Below are positions 1-11,114 of a DNA stretch of 64,000 bases, in pieces. The stretch spans positions 1,550,001 to 1,614,000 of the forward strand of contig JAAVLQ010000001.1 in assembly GCA_012103075.1 (NCBI GenBank), given 5' to 3'. The stretch comes from Brucella cytisi. Lineage in GTDB: Bacteria; Pseudomonadota; Alphaproteobacteria; Rhizobiales; Rhizobiaceae. The position numbers were made by a program, and so were the translations under genes. The notes under the pieces were generated by a model, which ran no database searches, had not been told where the DNA came from, and saw only the letters and a program-made list of their open reading frames with translations. How positions within the stretch are numbered: the stretch's first letter is position 1; every line of letters starts with the position of its first letter.

Positions 1-689
1 ATCATCGACAGCGGTGAACTGGGCGAAATTCGCAACTTTCGCGGTATTCATGCGGAAGACTTCATGGCCGATGCGCGCATTCCATGGACCCGGCGTCTCG
101 ATCCGGCAGGCGGTGGAGGAGCGTTAGCCGATATTGGCAGTCACATCATTGCCGCCGCACGCTATCTCGTTGGGCCGATAACGACGGTCATGGGAGACGC
201 CGTCACCATCATCAACGAGCGTCCAGATAGTTTCAACCTTTCGCAGATGAAACCCGTGAAAGTAGACGATATCTGCCGCGCTTTTGTCCGTTTTGAAAGC
301 GGGGCGACGGGCACAATCGAAGCGAGCTGGATCGCCTGCGGTCGCAAGATGCAGCACGACTTCGAAATTTCTGGATCGAAAGGCTCCCTGTTCTTTTCGC
401 AGGAACGCTTCAATGAGCTCGACCTGTTTCTCTTTTCCGACAAAAAGGACAACAAGGCTTCCGCAAGATCTTTGCTGGCCCCGAACACGAACCCTATGGC
501 GCATTTTGCGTGGCGGGCGGCCACCAGATCGGCTTCAACGATCTCAAGACGATCGAAGTCCGCGACTTCCTGTTGGCCATTGCGGGGCAGAAGACCAATC
601 ACGCCGACTTCCGCGAGGGTTACGAGGTCCAGAAGGCTGTAGAAACCATCTACGCTTCTTCCCGCGAGCATAGGTGGAAAAATGTCTAG
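1..689 (+). CDS. Gfo/Idh/MocA-family NAD(P)-dependent oxidoreductase, 3' part (frame break)
   Basis: The window opens inside this gene, so the N-terminal Rossmann fold is missing. What remains is the C-terminal catalytic/oligomerisation domain: a GGGALADIGSH segment with the family's conserved D..H pair, followed by the beta-sheet stretch ending in GATGTIEASW, typical of sugar or inositol dehydrogenases. One frame change occurs near 455-460, where AACAAGGCTTC would read in frame with one more G. After it the protein continues as GFRKIFAGPEHEPYG and ends VETIYASSREHRWKNV. The substrate cannot be told from the sequence. Its stop codon overlaps the stop of the convergent btuD gene by two bases. 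Confidence 0.8.
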
Positions 690-1458
690 CCAATACGTGA
701 GGTCGGATGGACGATGAACTCGCCATCCACCGTCATGATTTTCGCTCGAATACCATAGACGTCGTGCAGCAGTTGCGGCGTGAGAACTTTCGTTGGTTCC
801 CCATCCGCAACGATATGTCCCTTGTCGAGCAGAATAAGGCGTGTGCAATGCTGTGCCGCAAGGCTCAACTCATGCAATGAGGCGACAACCGTCCCCCCTC
901 TTTTGCAAGTTCGGCAAAACTTTCCATCAATCCAAGCTGATGAGAAGGGTCGAGCCCAGCCACCGGCTCATCGGCGAGTATTACGGGCGTATCCTGCGCC
1001 AGAACGCGCGCAATCAGCGCGCGTGCCCGTTCTCCGCCGGAAAGCTCGATCGCCGACCTTTCCCGAAATCGGGTAACATCCATACGCTGCATTGCGGTCT
1101 CGATGAGCATTTTATCCTGTGCGCTCATGCTCGCAAAAACCGGCTTCAAGGCGGAGCGTCCCAAAGAAACAAGCATCTCCACGGATACCGGCCACGCGAC
1201 ATCACGCTCCTGCGGCAGATAAGCGAGGTTCTGTGCTTTTGTCGAAGCGCTCATGTGGCGCACATCGCCTGTGTCGAGCGAAATTTCCCCGCTGGACCTC
1301 ACAAGTCCCAAAATGGCGCGCAACAATGTCGTCTTGCCAGCACCGTTAGGTCCGATCAGTCCGATGAATTCACCACCATGCATATCGAAACTTGCGTCGC
1401 TGAGTACTGCCTTCCCGCCAAGCGTAACGGAAAGATTCGTTATCGAAAGCGATGTCAT
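686..1458 (-). CDS. btuD: Cobalamin ABC transporter ATP-binding protein BtuD-like (frame break)
   Basis: ATPase of an FecE/BtuD-type importer that would power vitamin B12 passage through the BtuC channel. The start is taken as the ATG of MTSLSITN, which overlaps the end of the permease gene by four bases (ATGA type). Visible motifs are Walker A GPNGAGKTT (about residue 33), Q-loop YLPQERD, signature LSGGERAR, Walker B VILADEPVAGLDP, and, after the break, the switch region VASLHELSLAAQHC with its His. The frame change lies in a run of six C at 892-897; a seventh would restore EGGTVVASLHEL. It is the last gene of the riboswitch-controlled operon. Without the riboswitch it could be called a siderophore or heme ATPase; context favours B12. 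Confidence 0.85.
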
Positions 1459-2458
1459 ACGAGTTGCCTCCGATACTTGAACACAAGCCACAGAAAGAAT
1501 GGTGCGCCAATGATTGCCGTCAGGACGCCCAGTTTCAGTTCACGTCCCGGCATGACGATGCGCACCAACACATCAGCAGCCAACAATAGGGCAGCCCCGC
1601 CGAAACCGCTGGCAACCAGCAATCGTGACGGACGTGCACCGACAAGCGGTCGCAGAAGATGAGGAACCACCAACCCCACAAAACCGATTGCACCGGCAAC
1701 AGCGGTGGAAGCACCCACGCAGGCCGCTGTGCCCAGCACGGCAAAAAGCTGCACACGAGCCAGATTGACGCCCATCGTTGCCGCAGCATCAGCCCCCAGT
1801 GTCAGACTGTCGAGTGATCGCCCGAGTGCCAGAAGCATCGCCCAGCCAACAAGGATGAATGGTGCGGCGAGAGCCACATGCGTCATCGATCTGTCGGCCA
1901 GTGAACCGAGCATCCAGAAGACGATCTCCATTGCAGCAAAGGGGTTAGGTGACAGGTTGAGCGCCAGCGCCGTCAATGCACCGGCGAGACTGGTCACCGC
2001 GACACCGGCCAGAATGATGGCGAGCGCGCCAGCATTGCGCCCCGCCAGAAGCTTGACGAGAAACACCGATACAAAGGAACCTGCAAGCGCGAGGAGCGGC
2101 AAAGCCAGCGGAAACAGAAGCGAGAGACCGCTATAAATAGCAATAACAGCGCCGAATGACGCGGATGCACTCACACCCAGCAGGCCGGGTTCCGCAAGCG
2201 GATTGCGCAGGTAACCCTGCAAGGCAGCGCCTGATAATCCAAGCGAAGCCCCGATAAGGAGCGCAAGCAGTGCCCGAGGCAAGCGGATTTCGCGCATGAC
2301 CAGTACGATCATCTCGCTGTCATCGCCGAAAAGCGCCCTGAGGCTGTCGGTCATACTGATCGCAGCAGGCCCCGTCAGCAACGAAACGATGAAAAGCAAA
2401 AAGCCACAAGCATGGCCAGTCCGACGAGCAGAAGATAGAAGCGGTTCCGTTCAGTCAC
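1455..2458 (-). CDS. btuC: Cobalamin ABC transporter permease BtuC-like (frame break near N-terminus)
   Basis: FecCD/BtuC-family inner-membrane permease of about 334 residues with many hydrophobic segments. Family landmarks are visible: RLPRALLALLIGASLGLSGAALQGYLRNPLAEPGLLG-like sequence near residue 50, GAIGFVGLVVPHLLRP around residue 255, and a C-terminal GVLTAIIGAPFFLWLV. The start is a GTG reading VTERNRFYLLLVGLA that overlaps the btuF stop by eight bases, indicating translational coupling. After about 20 codons the frame changes at a run of five A (2399-2403); six A would join VAF to LLFIVSLLTGP. It forms the membrane part of BtuFCD. Confidence 0.85.
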
Positions 2459-3290
2459 GCGCCGCCTCCGCAAGTTCTGCCACAGCTTCGACGCTGAATG
2501 GCCCACCGCAAACCGTCAGATTATCCGCTATCGTCACCGCCCTCGCCTGTTTTTCAAGCACTCGCAACGCCGGATGTTCGAAATTCTCGAAAGCCAGCGC
2601 AGGCGCACGATCTCTTGAACTGCGCACCAGAATATCCGGCTTCTCAAGCACCAGTTTTTCCAGCGGCAGCGGAGCAGAACCGCTGACGCCTGCCTTGTCG
2701 GCCAGATTATCAAGTCCGGCAAGACGCACAGCCTCATCGACCAGCGTTCCCCGACCGGATGTGTAACTGTTGGCATAATAAAGCGCGACTGTCTTGCGAC
2801 GGGTCGGAGGTTGGATTGCCGCCAGAGCAGTTTTCATTTTGTCGATTTCCCGGCCGGCTTCCGTTTGTCTTCCGAGCACCTCACCCATGCGACGCAGATG
2901 ATCTTCTATATCGCCGAACGTGCGGGCAGGAGCGAACTCTTCCACACGGATACCCAGTCTGCGCAACAGCCCAACCGTTGCTCTCGACGAGAATGTGCCC
3001 GCCAGCACGAGATCAGGTTTCATCAGAAAGACTTCTTCTGCCTGCGCATGGTTGACCGGAAGCTCCCGGGGCTTTCACAGCCATGACGGATAGTTCCGGG
3101 TCCTGCGACAAGTAAGAAACCGATCGCAACTGGCCCTCATTGGCCAGCAACAATGCCAGCTGATCGGTGCATACGTTGATGGAAACGACGTGATGGGGAA
3201 TGTCCCCGCGTTCGCTGAATTTCGAACGAATAGGGCCAGCCCCGCCGCGAGGCAGAAGCTGGTTATCCAATTTGCGGACGCCCTTTTCAT
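2451..3290 (-). CDS. btuF: Periplasmic cobalamin-binding protein BtuF-like (two frame breaks)
   Basis: Class III periplasmic solute-binding protein of about 280 residues. An N-terminal signal peptide (MKRASANWITSFCLAAGLAL, then a cut near NANA) is followed by the binding lobe HHVVSINVCTDQLALLLA, a YLSQDP segment and the linking helix region. The C-terminal lobe includes PDLVLAGTFSS, GTLVDEAVRLAGLDNLA and EKPDILVRSS. One frame change is in the run of C/G at 3205-3208 just after the signal peptide; the second is at 3066-3070 (VKA to RELPVNHAQAEEVF). It starts 13 bases after the btuB stop and overlaps btuC. It delivers B12 from the outer-membrane receptor to BtuCD. Confidence 0.85.
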
Positions 3291-3303
3291 TCTCTGTTCA
3301 GCC

Positions 3304-5166
3304 TCAGAAATTCCGGGTCAATCCGACATTGATGGTGCGCCCCGGCGCAATATAGCCAGAGCTGGTCTGATAGTCCTTGTCAAAGATATTCTCGACCGAG
3401 AACTTCAACTGCGATTGCTTGTCGATGGAATAAAGTGCCACGAAATCAGCAGTCACATAGTCTCCGAGTTTCTTGCTGTTCGCAGCATCAGCGTAGCGCG
3501 AACCGCCATAGATCACTCTTGCAGTCAGATCGAGCTTTTCAATCGGCGTGAAATTGACCTCAGCCGCAGCCTTGAAACGTTCGCGATAAGGAAGATCCTT
3601 ATCCGTATCGTCATCGATTGGCTGCTTCAGGTCGATAGAACCTTTGACGCCCCAGCGATCATCAAAACGATGCGCCAGCGTAGCTTCGAAGCCTGTAACC
3701 CTTGCACTTGCGACATTGTACGGCAGATAGGTTGGCGCAGTGCTCATAATCGCCTCGCGCAACCATGTCTGGTAGAAAGCCATATCAAGGCTTGTCGAAG
3801 CCGTGGCCTGCCAGTTCGCCGATTTCATATGATCGGGACTTTTCCGGCTGCAAATCAGGATTGGCGAAGCCCGGATAATAAAGCTCGTTGAAAGTCGGCG
3901 CCCGAAAACCCGTGGCATAGGATGATCGCAAAACAAGGTCCGGCAGAACTTCATAACTCGTACCGAGATTGTAGGTCACGACATCGCCGAACTGCCCATT
4001 ATGGTCATAACGCAGCCCGCCATCGAAGCGCAGCGCCTCATACTCCAGCGAATACTGACCAAATACTGCAGCCAGATCGCGGCTGGTTTCATCATAAGCA
4101 ACGGTGGTGTTGATCTCCTCGCGATAGGCTTCCACACCAGCGGTCACGGTGTGGTTGACCGTGCCGGTGTCGAAACTCTTCTCGGTCGAGGCAAAAACGC
4201 CATAACGCTTGGTTTCAAACCGGTCCGAACCGCTCACGTCTTTCCGGAAGTTACGGCTGTTGTCGATACCGGTGCTGAATTCCAGCGTGGATGACCAATC
4301 CGCCGTATGATCGATGCGTGTTCCGATCTTGCCCGTAAATGCGGTACTATCAGCCGGTTTGGTGACGGTGCCTTGGCATCATACTGATTGCGCCCTCGGC
4401 TTAGGAGACCGTCTGCATAGATTTTACCCCAGTCGAAATCCTTCGACAGGGCAAAGTTGAACGAGCCCTGCAAGAATCCATCGCGGTCTGGTTCATGGCC
4501 ATAGGCATCCGGTGTGGTGAAGTCATATCCTTGCGTGCCGGTTATGGCCGCACCAAAGGCATAGTCGACACCGTCATTGCTTCTTCCCTGTATGGTCCCG
4601 GAAGCATATCCACCCCATGGATGGCTGACACCGGTAGAAAGACTGCCGCACCACGAGCGCTCACCGCAGGCTCCGCCTTGCTTGGTGATGATATTGATCA
4701 CCCCGCCCATGGCATCGGCACCGTATTGCGCAGAATGAGAGCCCTTGGCAATTTCAACACGGTCGATGGAACTCAGAGGAATGTTCGCAAGCGCAGTTGC
4801 TCCGGTTGTCGCCGACGCCGTGCGCGCACCATTGATGAGAACAACCGTCTGCTTGGAAGACATGCCACGCATGTAAATGTCCGACGACGAGCCCTGCCCG
4901 CCGTTCGTCTTTATGGAGATACCGCTATAGGACTTCAGCAACGATTGGAGATCGGGAGCAGCCGACCGTTCGATATCCGCTGAATCGATAACCGTTACAG
5001 ATGAGGTCGAGCGCTGCAGCGAAGACGCGCGGCGCAATGGCGTAACCACGATTGTATCGAGGACGACACTGTCAGCACCATTCGGCAGACTTTGAGCAAG
5101 CGTCGTGGACGGCAGCGCAAGAACGCTGGCCGATACCAATAAAACAGATGATTTCAAAAGATGCAT
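3304..5166 (-). CDS. btuB: TonB-dependent vitamin B12 receptor BtuB-like (two frame breaks)
   Basis: Outer-membrane receptor of about 620 residues. The ATG reading MHLLKSSVLLVSASVLALPS is chosen as start because a signal peptide follows immediately and a GAGGG ribosome site precedes it. The TonB box is DTIVVTPLRR (about residue 40). The plug domain carries VLINGARTASATTGATALANIPLSSIDRVEI and GADAMGGVINIITKQGG. The barrel follows and ends in the typical aromatic terminal strand INVGLTRNF. Frame changes lie near 4372 (GGC to GGGC would restore AKGTVTKPADSTAF) and near 3822. It heads the operon directly below a cobalamin riboswitch, which makes B12 the most likely ligand rather than iron or heme. 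Confidence 0.88.
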
Positions 5167-5340
5167 TTTTCCCTCAACCCGCCGAACCGAAGAACGATAC
5201 CGGCTTTTTCCTCGCACCGCAGGTTGAAGTGATCGTGGCACTGAAGGCCCTTCTTCCCGACGGCAACATTTCAACAATGTCACCGCCACGGACAGCCGCG
5301 CACGGACACACCCCGTATCCATGCATGGGTGACCGGATAC

Positions 5341-5512
5341 GGCAGGTCTCCTGACTTCCGGGTCTTCGCTTCCCCTCCGCCTTCCCGATCGCACCTAATG
5401 CTTTCAGTGGCTTTTACCGCTCACACGGCTGTGGAGGATAGCTCTCCGGTTACAGTTGCGGGGGCAGTCCCGGCATCAACCAGAATGGCTTCACCGTGTT
5501 CCCTTTTCATCC
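5341..5512 (-). promoter_or_regulatory. Cobalamin (adenosylcobalamin) riboswitch upstream of btuB
   Basis: Read on the minus strand, the conserved blocks appear in the family's order: GGGAACACGGTGAA, GACTGCCCCCGCAACTGTAA with CGG, GCCACTG (5404-5410), GGGAAGG, and finally GAAGTCAGGAGACCTGCC (5341-5358). The GCCACTG and CCCCCGCAACTGTAA boxes are the B12 box and its partner. The element ends about 175 bases before the btuB start, leaving room for an expression platform that would sequester the btuB ribosome site or terminate transcription. High cobalamin is therefore expected to repress btuBFCD. Confidence 0.95.
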
Positions 5513-5655
5513 GCCTGAACAGCGGAACCGTTTCCTGAGAATTGCGATAGCAACATGGTTAAGGATTCGCAACTCCGCTGAAGCACAATCCGGCACAGAA
5601 AACTGAATCACATTCGCAAGGAATGGATTCAACCTCCCGATTTCAAAAGAATTTT

Positions 5656-6767
5656 CTATCGCAGGAACGCACGGAAACGCTGGAGCGCGAAATAGAACAG
5701 CACAGAGCCGATGACGATCAGCGCCAGAAATTGCGGCCAGACGACACCGAGCCCTGCTCCGCGAAACAGGATCGATTGCGCCAATATGACGAAATGCGTA
5801 TTCGGTGCTGCCAGCATGATTGTCTGGATAATTTCAGGCATGCTTTCGCGAGGTGTTGTCCCTCCCGAAAGCACCTGCAAAGGCAGAAGCACCAGCATGA
5901 GCAGCATTCCGAACTGCGGCATCGAACCAGCCGCAGTTGCCAGAAAGATGCCAAGGCTGGTCGTCGCAAAAGCTGGAGCGCCGCACCAACGAGAAACAGC
6001 GATACCGACCCATAGATCGGAACGGCAAGCAGCCCCTGCACCACGAAAACCAATGCAAATGCCGAGGCAACCAGCACGACCAGCCCCATGGACCAAATCT
6101 TGCTGACCATGATTTCAACCGGCGTCACGGGCATAACCAATAGATGTTCTATGGTTCCATGTTCGCGTTCCCGAATGAGCGCCGCGCCCGTCAGGATGAT
6201 CGATAACATCGTAACCGATGAAATCACATTGTTGATCGCGCCGAACCAGCCCTTGTTCAAATCCTGATTGAATCTCGCTCTGAGATTGAGTTCAACCGGC
6301 GTTTGTGCGCCACCGCGATAGCGATTTAGAAACTCGCCCACCTCACTCGACACAATCGACTGCACATAGCCGCCACCGGTAAAGGCCCGGCTCATTCGGG
6401 TTGCATCGACATTGAGCTGAATTGTCGGCGAACGACCCGCCAGAAGATCACGCTGGAAATTCGGCGGTATATTCAGAGCGAAAGTATCAAGCCCCTCATC
6501 CATCCGGGCATCCATTTCATAGGATGAAATCAGCTTCGGAGGCACGAAATATGGCGGATAAAATGCCGTCGTGATCCGGCTCGAAACCGGCGACTGATCT
6601 TCGTCGACAATCGCTATCGCCGCATTGTTGAGGTTTTCGGGCATTGCCTTCGATGCCGTATAGATCGCAAGCGTAAAGGCATAGACAATCAGGATCAGCA
6701 GCATCGGATCGCGAGCCAAACCACGCAGTTCCTTCACGCCAAGCTGGAATATGTTAGATATCCGCAT
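5656..6767 (-). CDS. ABC-2 type efflux permease, YhhJ-like (frame break)
   Basis: Inner-membrane permease of about 370 residues, last gene of the efflux operon. The N-terminus (MRISNIFQLGVKELRGLARDP) leads into a first membrane segment, then a periplasmic domain with ALNIPPNFQRDLLAG, a feature of the YhhJ/YbhR family. The ABC-2 core follows: LIREREHGTIEHLLVMPVTPVEIMVSKI near residue 210 and several membrane helices, with TPRESMP near the C-terminus. A frame change near 5965 (VGAALQLL to ATTSLGIFLATAAG) splits it. It begins one base after the rbbA-like stop codon. The substrate is unknown; relatives export drugs or hydrophobic compounds. Confidence 0.82.
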
Positions 6768-6768
6768 C

Positions 6769-9551
6769 TTAGCTTGCCTGTTTCTTGAGAAGAACGATAG
6801 CGAGCGCCATGAGAACCGGCACCGCGATCAACAACGGCAAAAACGAACCTGCCAGATCGGCAAAACCCAGTGCCTTGGAGAAAACCCCGCGAGAAATGGT
6901 CACAAAATAAGTCGCGGGATAGATTTTACCGATGAACGCGCCCGCACCTTGCAGCGACGATACGGGGTCAATGATACCGGAATATTGCACAGCCGGAATG
7001 AGTGTCAGAAGTGCCGTTCCGAAGATCGCTGCAATCTGGCTGTTCATGAAGGTGGACAGCACCAACCCCATGCCGGTCGCAATTGTGACATAGAGCAGCG
7101 CCGCCAGCGCATAAGTCGGAAAACTCCCCTGTGAACGGCACCCGGAAAATAAACACCGCAAACGCTGTCAGCATCAGGAAATTCAAAAATGCCAGCCCGA
7201 TATAGGGCAACTGCTTGCCGAACAAAAACTCGAATTTCGTCACCGGCGTCACGTAAAAATTGATGATCGACCCCAGTTCCTTTTCCCGAACCACGCTCAA
7301 CACTGCCAGCATCGAAGGGATCATGAGAAGCAGTAGCGGAATCACTGCCGGCACCATAGCTACGAGGCTTTGTACGTCCGGGTTATAACGATAGCGTATC
7401 TCCAGATTGAAACTGCCAACATTCGCCGCGTTGCCATAGAGCTCGCGGGCTTTTTGCGTTAGCCAGTTGGCGTGCATGCCTTGAACATAGCCTTTGATCG
7501 TCTCGGCACGAGTGGGCATCGCTCCGTCAATCCGGGCAGCAACTTCCACCGGGCGGCCGCGCATGACATTTGCGCCGAAATTCGGCGGTATCTCGATAGC
7601 CAGACTGATCTTTCCATCGCGCATTCGCCGGTCCAGATCGTCATAATCGGTTATGGGAACCTGTTCAGAAAAATATCGCGAGCCTGCAATCTGCTGCGTG
7701 TAATCGCGGCTGATCGTCGTATCGTCACGATCAAGCACGGCAAACTTCAGATCCTCGACATCCAGATTAATACCGTAGCCAATAACGAACATCAGGATAA
7801 CGCTACCTAGAATAGCCAGCGTTGCGCGGATCGGATCACGCTTCAGTTCCAAAGCCTCACGTCGTGTGTATGCCAGCATTCGCCGCAGGTCTGGCAACCA
7901 GCCCGAGCCTTCTTTGGGTGTGTTTCGCCTACCTCTCCCATTTGATCTGAATTGGCTACCGGCAATGGCGCTGGCTGTTCTGTCTCGCCAATAGCGTCCT
8001 GCAGATATGCGACGAAGGCTTCCTCCAGAGTTTCAGCATTGCGACTCTTGGTAATCGCCTTCGGCGTATCGCTGATCAGCACCTTGCCCGCATGCATCAG
8101 CGAAATCCGGTCGCAAAGCTCCGCTTCGTTCATGAAATGGGTAGAGACGAAAATCGTCACATTATCCTTGCGCGATAGATCGGCGAGGATTTGCCAGAAA
8201 GCATCACGAGCGACCGGATCCACACCCGATGTAGGCTCATCGAGAATGAGAATATCAGGTGAGTGGATCAAGGCCACAGCCAGTGACAGGCGCTGGCGGA
8301 TACCGAGCGGCAAGCCATCGGGTAAGGAATCCATAACCTCAATGAGATCAAAGCGTTCGGTCAATTCCTTGATACGGCGTTCGGTCAGATCCGGCGCCAT
8401 ATCAAACAATTTGGCGTGGAGTTCCAAATTCTGACGAACAGTCAACTCCGAATAAAGCGAAAACGCTTGCGACATATATCCGACATGGCGGCGTATATCG
8501 ATATCTTTGGGATCGACCTCTCGTCCGAACAGTCGCGCCGTTCCGTCGCTGGCAGGCAACAGCCCGGTCAGAACCTTCATGGTCGTGGTCTTGCCGCAAC
8601 CGTTGGAACCCAGAAAACCAAAGATTTCACCGCGCGGAATTCGAAAACTTACATTATTCACCGCAGTGAAGCTGCCAAAACGAACGGTGACGTGTGCTGC
8701 CTCAATCGCGATTTCAGCATCCGCACCGAAGTCGCGGTGCGGAATTTCTATGTCCTGATGGCCTTTCCGCAATTCCTCCGGCAGGAGCGCAATGAAGGCC
8801 GCATCGAGATTTGGAGTGTTGGTGCGCTGCAGCAATTCCCGCGGTGTACCTGTCGCCAGAATCTGTCCATCATTCATCGCGACCAGCCAGTCGAAACGCT
8901 CGGCTTCTTCCATATAGGCGGTCGCGACAATGACGCTCATTCCGGGACGATCCTTGCGGATATCGTCAATCAGCTCCCAGAACTGGCGTCGGGATAGAGG
9001 GTCGACACCGGTCGTCGGCTCATCGAGTATGAGTAGATCGGGATCATGGATGAGGGAGCAGCAGAGGCTGGTCTTCTGCTTCATGCCGCCCGATAGTTTG
9101 CCAGCCGGACGATCCGCGAAAGCCGACATACCCGTGCGCGCCAGAAGATCGGCAATACGACGCTCGCGCTCTTTTCGATTATGCCCGAACAGCCGTCCGA
9201 AAAAGTCGATATTCTCGAACACCGAAAGCGTGGGATAGAGGTTCTTCCCAAGCCCCCCTGCGGCATATAGGCGATACGGGGGTAGGCAGACTGGAGATGA
9301 CGCTTGTCCGAAATATCACCGCCGAGAACCTCGATGCGTCCCTGTTGCATCGTTCGCGCTCCGGCGACCAACGATAACAGGCTTGATTTCCCGACCCCGT
9401 CAGGTCCGATCAGACCGACCATGCAGCCGACGGGAATATCAACGTTGACGTCGCGCAGAGCACGCGTCTTCCCATAGGACAGCCCTACGCCTTGCGCCCG
9501 GACGACAAAGCTGTCGTCATTGGCGCCAGCTTTAACAGGAACATCGTTCAT
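6769..9551 (-). CDS. RbbA-type fused ABC-ABC-permease efflux protein (three frame breaks)
   Basis: Read through its frame changes this is one protein of about 927 residues, close to the length of E. coli RbbA (YhiH). ATPase domain 1 has Walker [10 protein letters not shown] (about residue 40), signature KLSGGMKQK and Walker [14 protein letters not shown]. ATPase domain 2 has GSNGCGKTT (about residue 325), a degenerate signature [10 protein letters not shown] and [13 protein letters not shown]. The third part is an ABC-2 permease: [16 protein letters not shown], the periplasmic [14 protein letters not shown], then [21 protein letters not shown] and membrane helices. Breaks lie near 9255, 7912 and 7125. 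If the 7912 break were real the permease would be a separate gene. The start overlaps the upstream gene as ATGA. Confidence 0.8.
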
Positions 9552-10616
9552 TTCACAGTTTCCGCAAGATTCTTCGGCCACTCAGCATTAGGATCGAGCT
9601 TGACATAAGCCATGCCCGGCAATCCGGTTTTCACCTGCTGGATATATTTTTGAAGCAGTTCTTGCGGGATTTTAGCCTTCACACGGAACATCAGCTTCTG
9701 GCGCTCTTCCTCCGTTTCTACGGTCTTCGGCGTAAATTGGGCCACATCGGCCACAAAGCTGATCTTTGCAGGAATGACATATTGCGGCGCGGCATCGAGA
9801 ACAATCCGGGCGTCGGCCCCCCATGGCCACCCGCCCGGCTTGCCCCGTCGGCAGGAAGAAAGTCATGTAAACGTCGCTGACGTCTACAAGATTGAGTACC
9901 CTCCCACCTGCGGAAAGCACTTCACCCGGTTGGGCAACGCGGTATTGAACACGTCCCGGCTTCGGTGCTCTCAAAGTGGCGTCGTTGATATCGGCCTCAA
10001 TGCTCGCGATTGCCGCCTTGGCGGCTTCAACCGATGCTTCGGCATCCACGACCTGTGCCTTGGCAGCCCCAATGGCGGCCTCAGTGGCCGCAAGTTGCGC
10101 CTTGGCTGCACCGACAGCCGCCTCCGCACCCTGCGCAGTTGCACGGTCATCGTCCGGGACTTGCTGGGAAACCGTGCGCGATTGCGTCAATTGCTGGGAG
10201 CGGGCCAGACGGCGCTGGGCGGCATCCAGTTGCGCTTCGCGCTGTGCCACCGTCGCTTCTGCAGCCGTGTGTTCGGCTTCGCGCTGCGTGACAAGACTGC
10301 GCGCTGTCTCGATACCGATCTCAGCACGGCGCAATTGCGCCTCAGCTTGCTTGCGCTGGCTTTCCAGCTGATCTGTATCCATACGTGCAAGAATATCATT
10401 TACCTGAACGAAATCCCCTTCATCTGCGAGGATTTCGCGAATGCGTCCCGGGCTCTTCGTCGAAATATCGATTTCAACCGCCTCGATGCGTCCATTGCCC
10501 TTGGCAATACCGTCCGGCAACCCATCGCCATTCAGCGTTTTCCAAGCATAGTACCCGCCTGCGGCAAGGACGATAATCGCTCCAGCCAATATCCATTGCT
10601 TACGGTTGAAAGCCAT
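9548..10616 (-). CDS. HlyD-family membrane fusion protein, YhiI-like (frame break)
   Basis: Periplasmic adaptor of about 355 residues that would link the inner-membrane exporter to an outer-membrane channel. An N-terminal membrane anchor ([19 protein letters not shown]) precedes a biotinyl-lipoyl half ([18 protein letters not shown]), a long Ala/Glu/Gln-rich coiled-coil hairpin (about residues 80-210), and the second lipoyl half [21 protein letters not shown]. The C-terminal barrel follows a frame change in the six-C run at 9819-9824 (GRVAMG to [19 protein letters not shown]). It is the first gene of the operon and couples to rbbA by an ATGA overlap. The upstream gap holds an FNR/FixK-type box. 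Confidence 0.83.
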
Positions 10617-10856
10617 AATGAAACACCCTCATTGCCATCGTCGTCACAACGCCGTCTTCAAACGAAGCACCGGCAAGCAGTCGCCGCCTGCAAGGGTTTT
10701 GATTGTCCCCACCGCCCCGCCTCCGGCATCTGCCAGAACCTTCTCGGGAATGATATGGAACTACCTTTTCATTTAGCAACCGGTGAATTGGGGAAGCGAT
10801 CCAGAATCGCAAACTCCCGGTTAGACCTGCTCTAATCGGAATAAAGGTTGCCCGCC

Positions 10857-10870
10857 TTGATTAGGATCAA
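10857..10870. promoter_or_regulatory. FNR/FixK-type box TTGAT-TAGG-ATCAA
   Basis: This is an exact match to the symmetrical FNR/FixK/Anr consensus TTGAT-N4-ATCAA. Its centre is 42 bases from the first base (10906) of the candidate structured RNA on the plus strand, the class II activation distance, but the -10 there (around TTGCTA, 10895-10900) is poor. It also lies about 240 bases upstream of the efflux operon start on the minus strand, so the regulated direction is undecided. Confidence 0.6.
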
Positions 10871-10905
10871 GAACTGCTAAAATACAGAACAATGTTGCTA
10901 GAGAC

Positions 10906-11100
10906 GCGGGTGCTGATTTTATGAAACAGAGGGGAGTAACGCCGACAGCACCCGCTGGCTGTCGATAGACGACGTTACAGAAAGATCGCGCTCATGCGCT
11001 CGACAGATTGATTTAGCCGGGGTGCCATTCGAGTAGGGCCTCGGCACCCCGGGTCACCGACTCTGGTGGAAACCGGCAACGATTGTTGGTTAGCACCCGC
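10906..11100 (+). ncRNA. Candidate structured RNA with alternative closing helices (possibly yybP-ykoY-like)
   Basis: GCGGGTGCT (10906-10914) is exactly complementary to AGCACCCGC at two places: 10947-10955 and 11092-11100. The two pairings exclude each other, as in a conformational switch. Inside is a strong 10-bp hairpin, CCGGGGTGCC/GGCACCCCGG (about 11018-11053), followed by a smaller GGT...ACC helix. The segments GGGGAGTAAC (10931-10940) and GGGTCACCGACTC (from 11051) recall conserved loops of the yybP-ykoY manganese riboswitch, but the match is from memory and imperfect. No gene follows on the plus strand: the next gene is convergent. It could be an orphan riboswitch, a small RNA, or a leader whose gene was lost. 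Confidence 0.4.
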
Positions 11101-11114
11101 TCAAACGAAGCTCT

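Noticed and set aside
9774-10835. Plus-strand open frame (353 codons) opposite the membrane fusion protein gene
   Set aside because: The opposite strand encodes a clear HlyD-type protein with lipoyl halves and a coiled coil; the antisense frame has Cys/Arg-rich nonsense composition.
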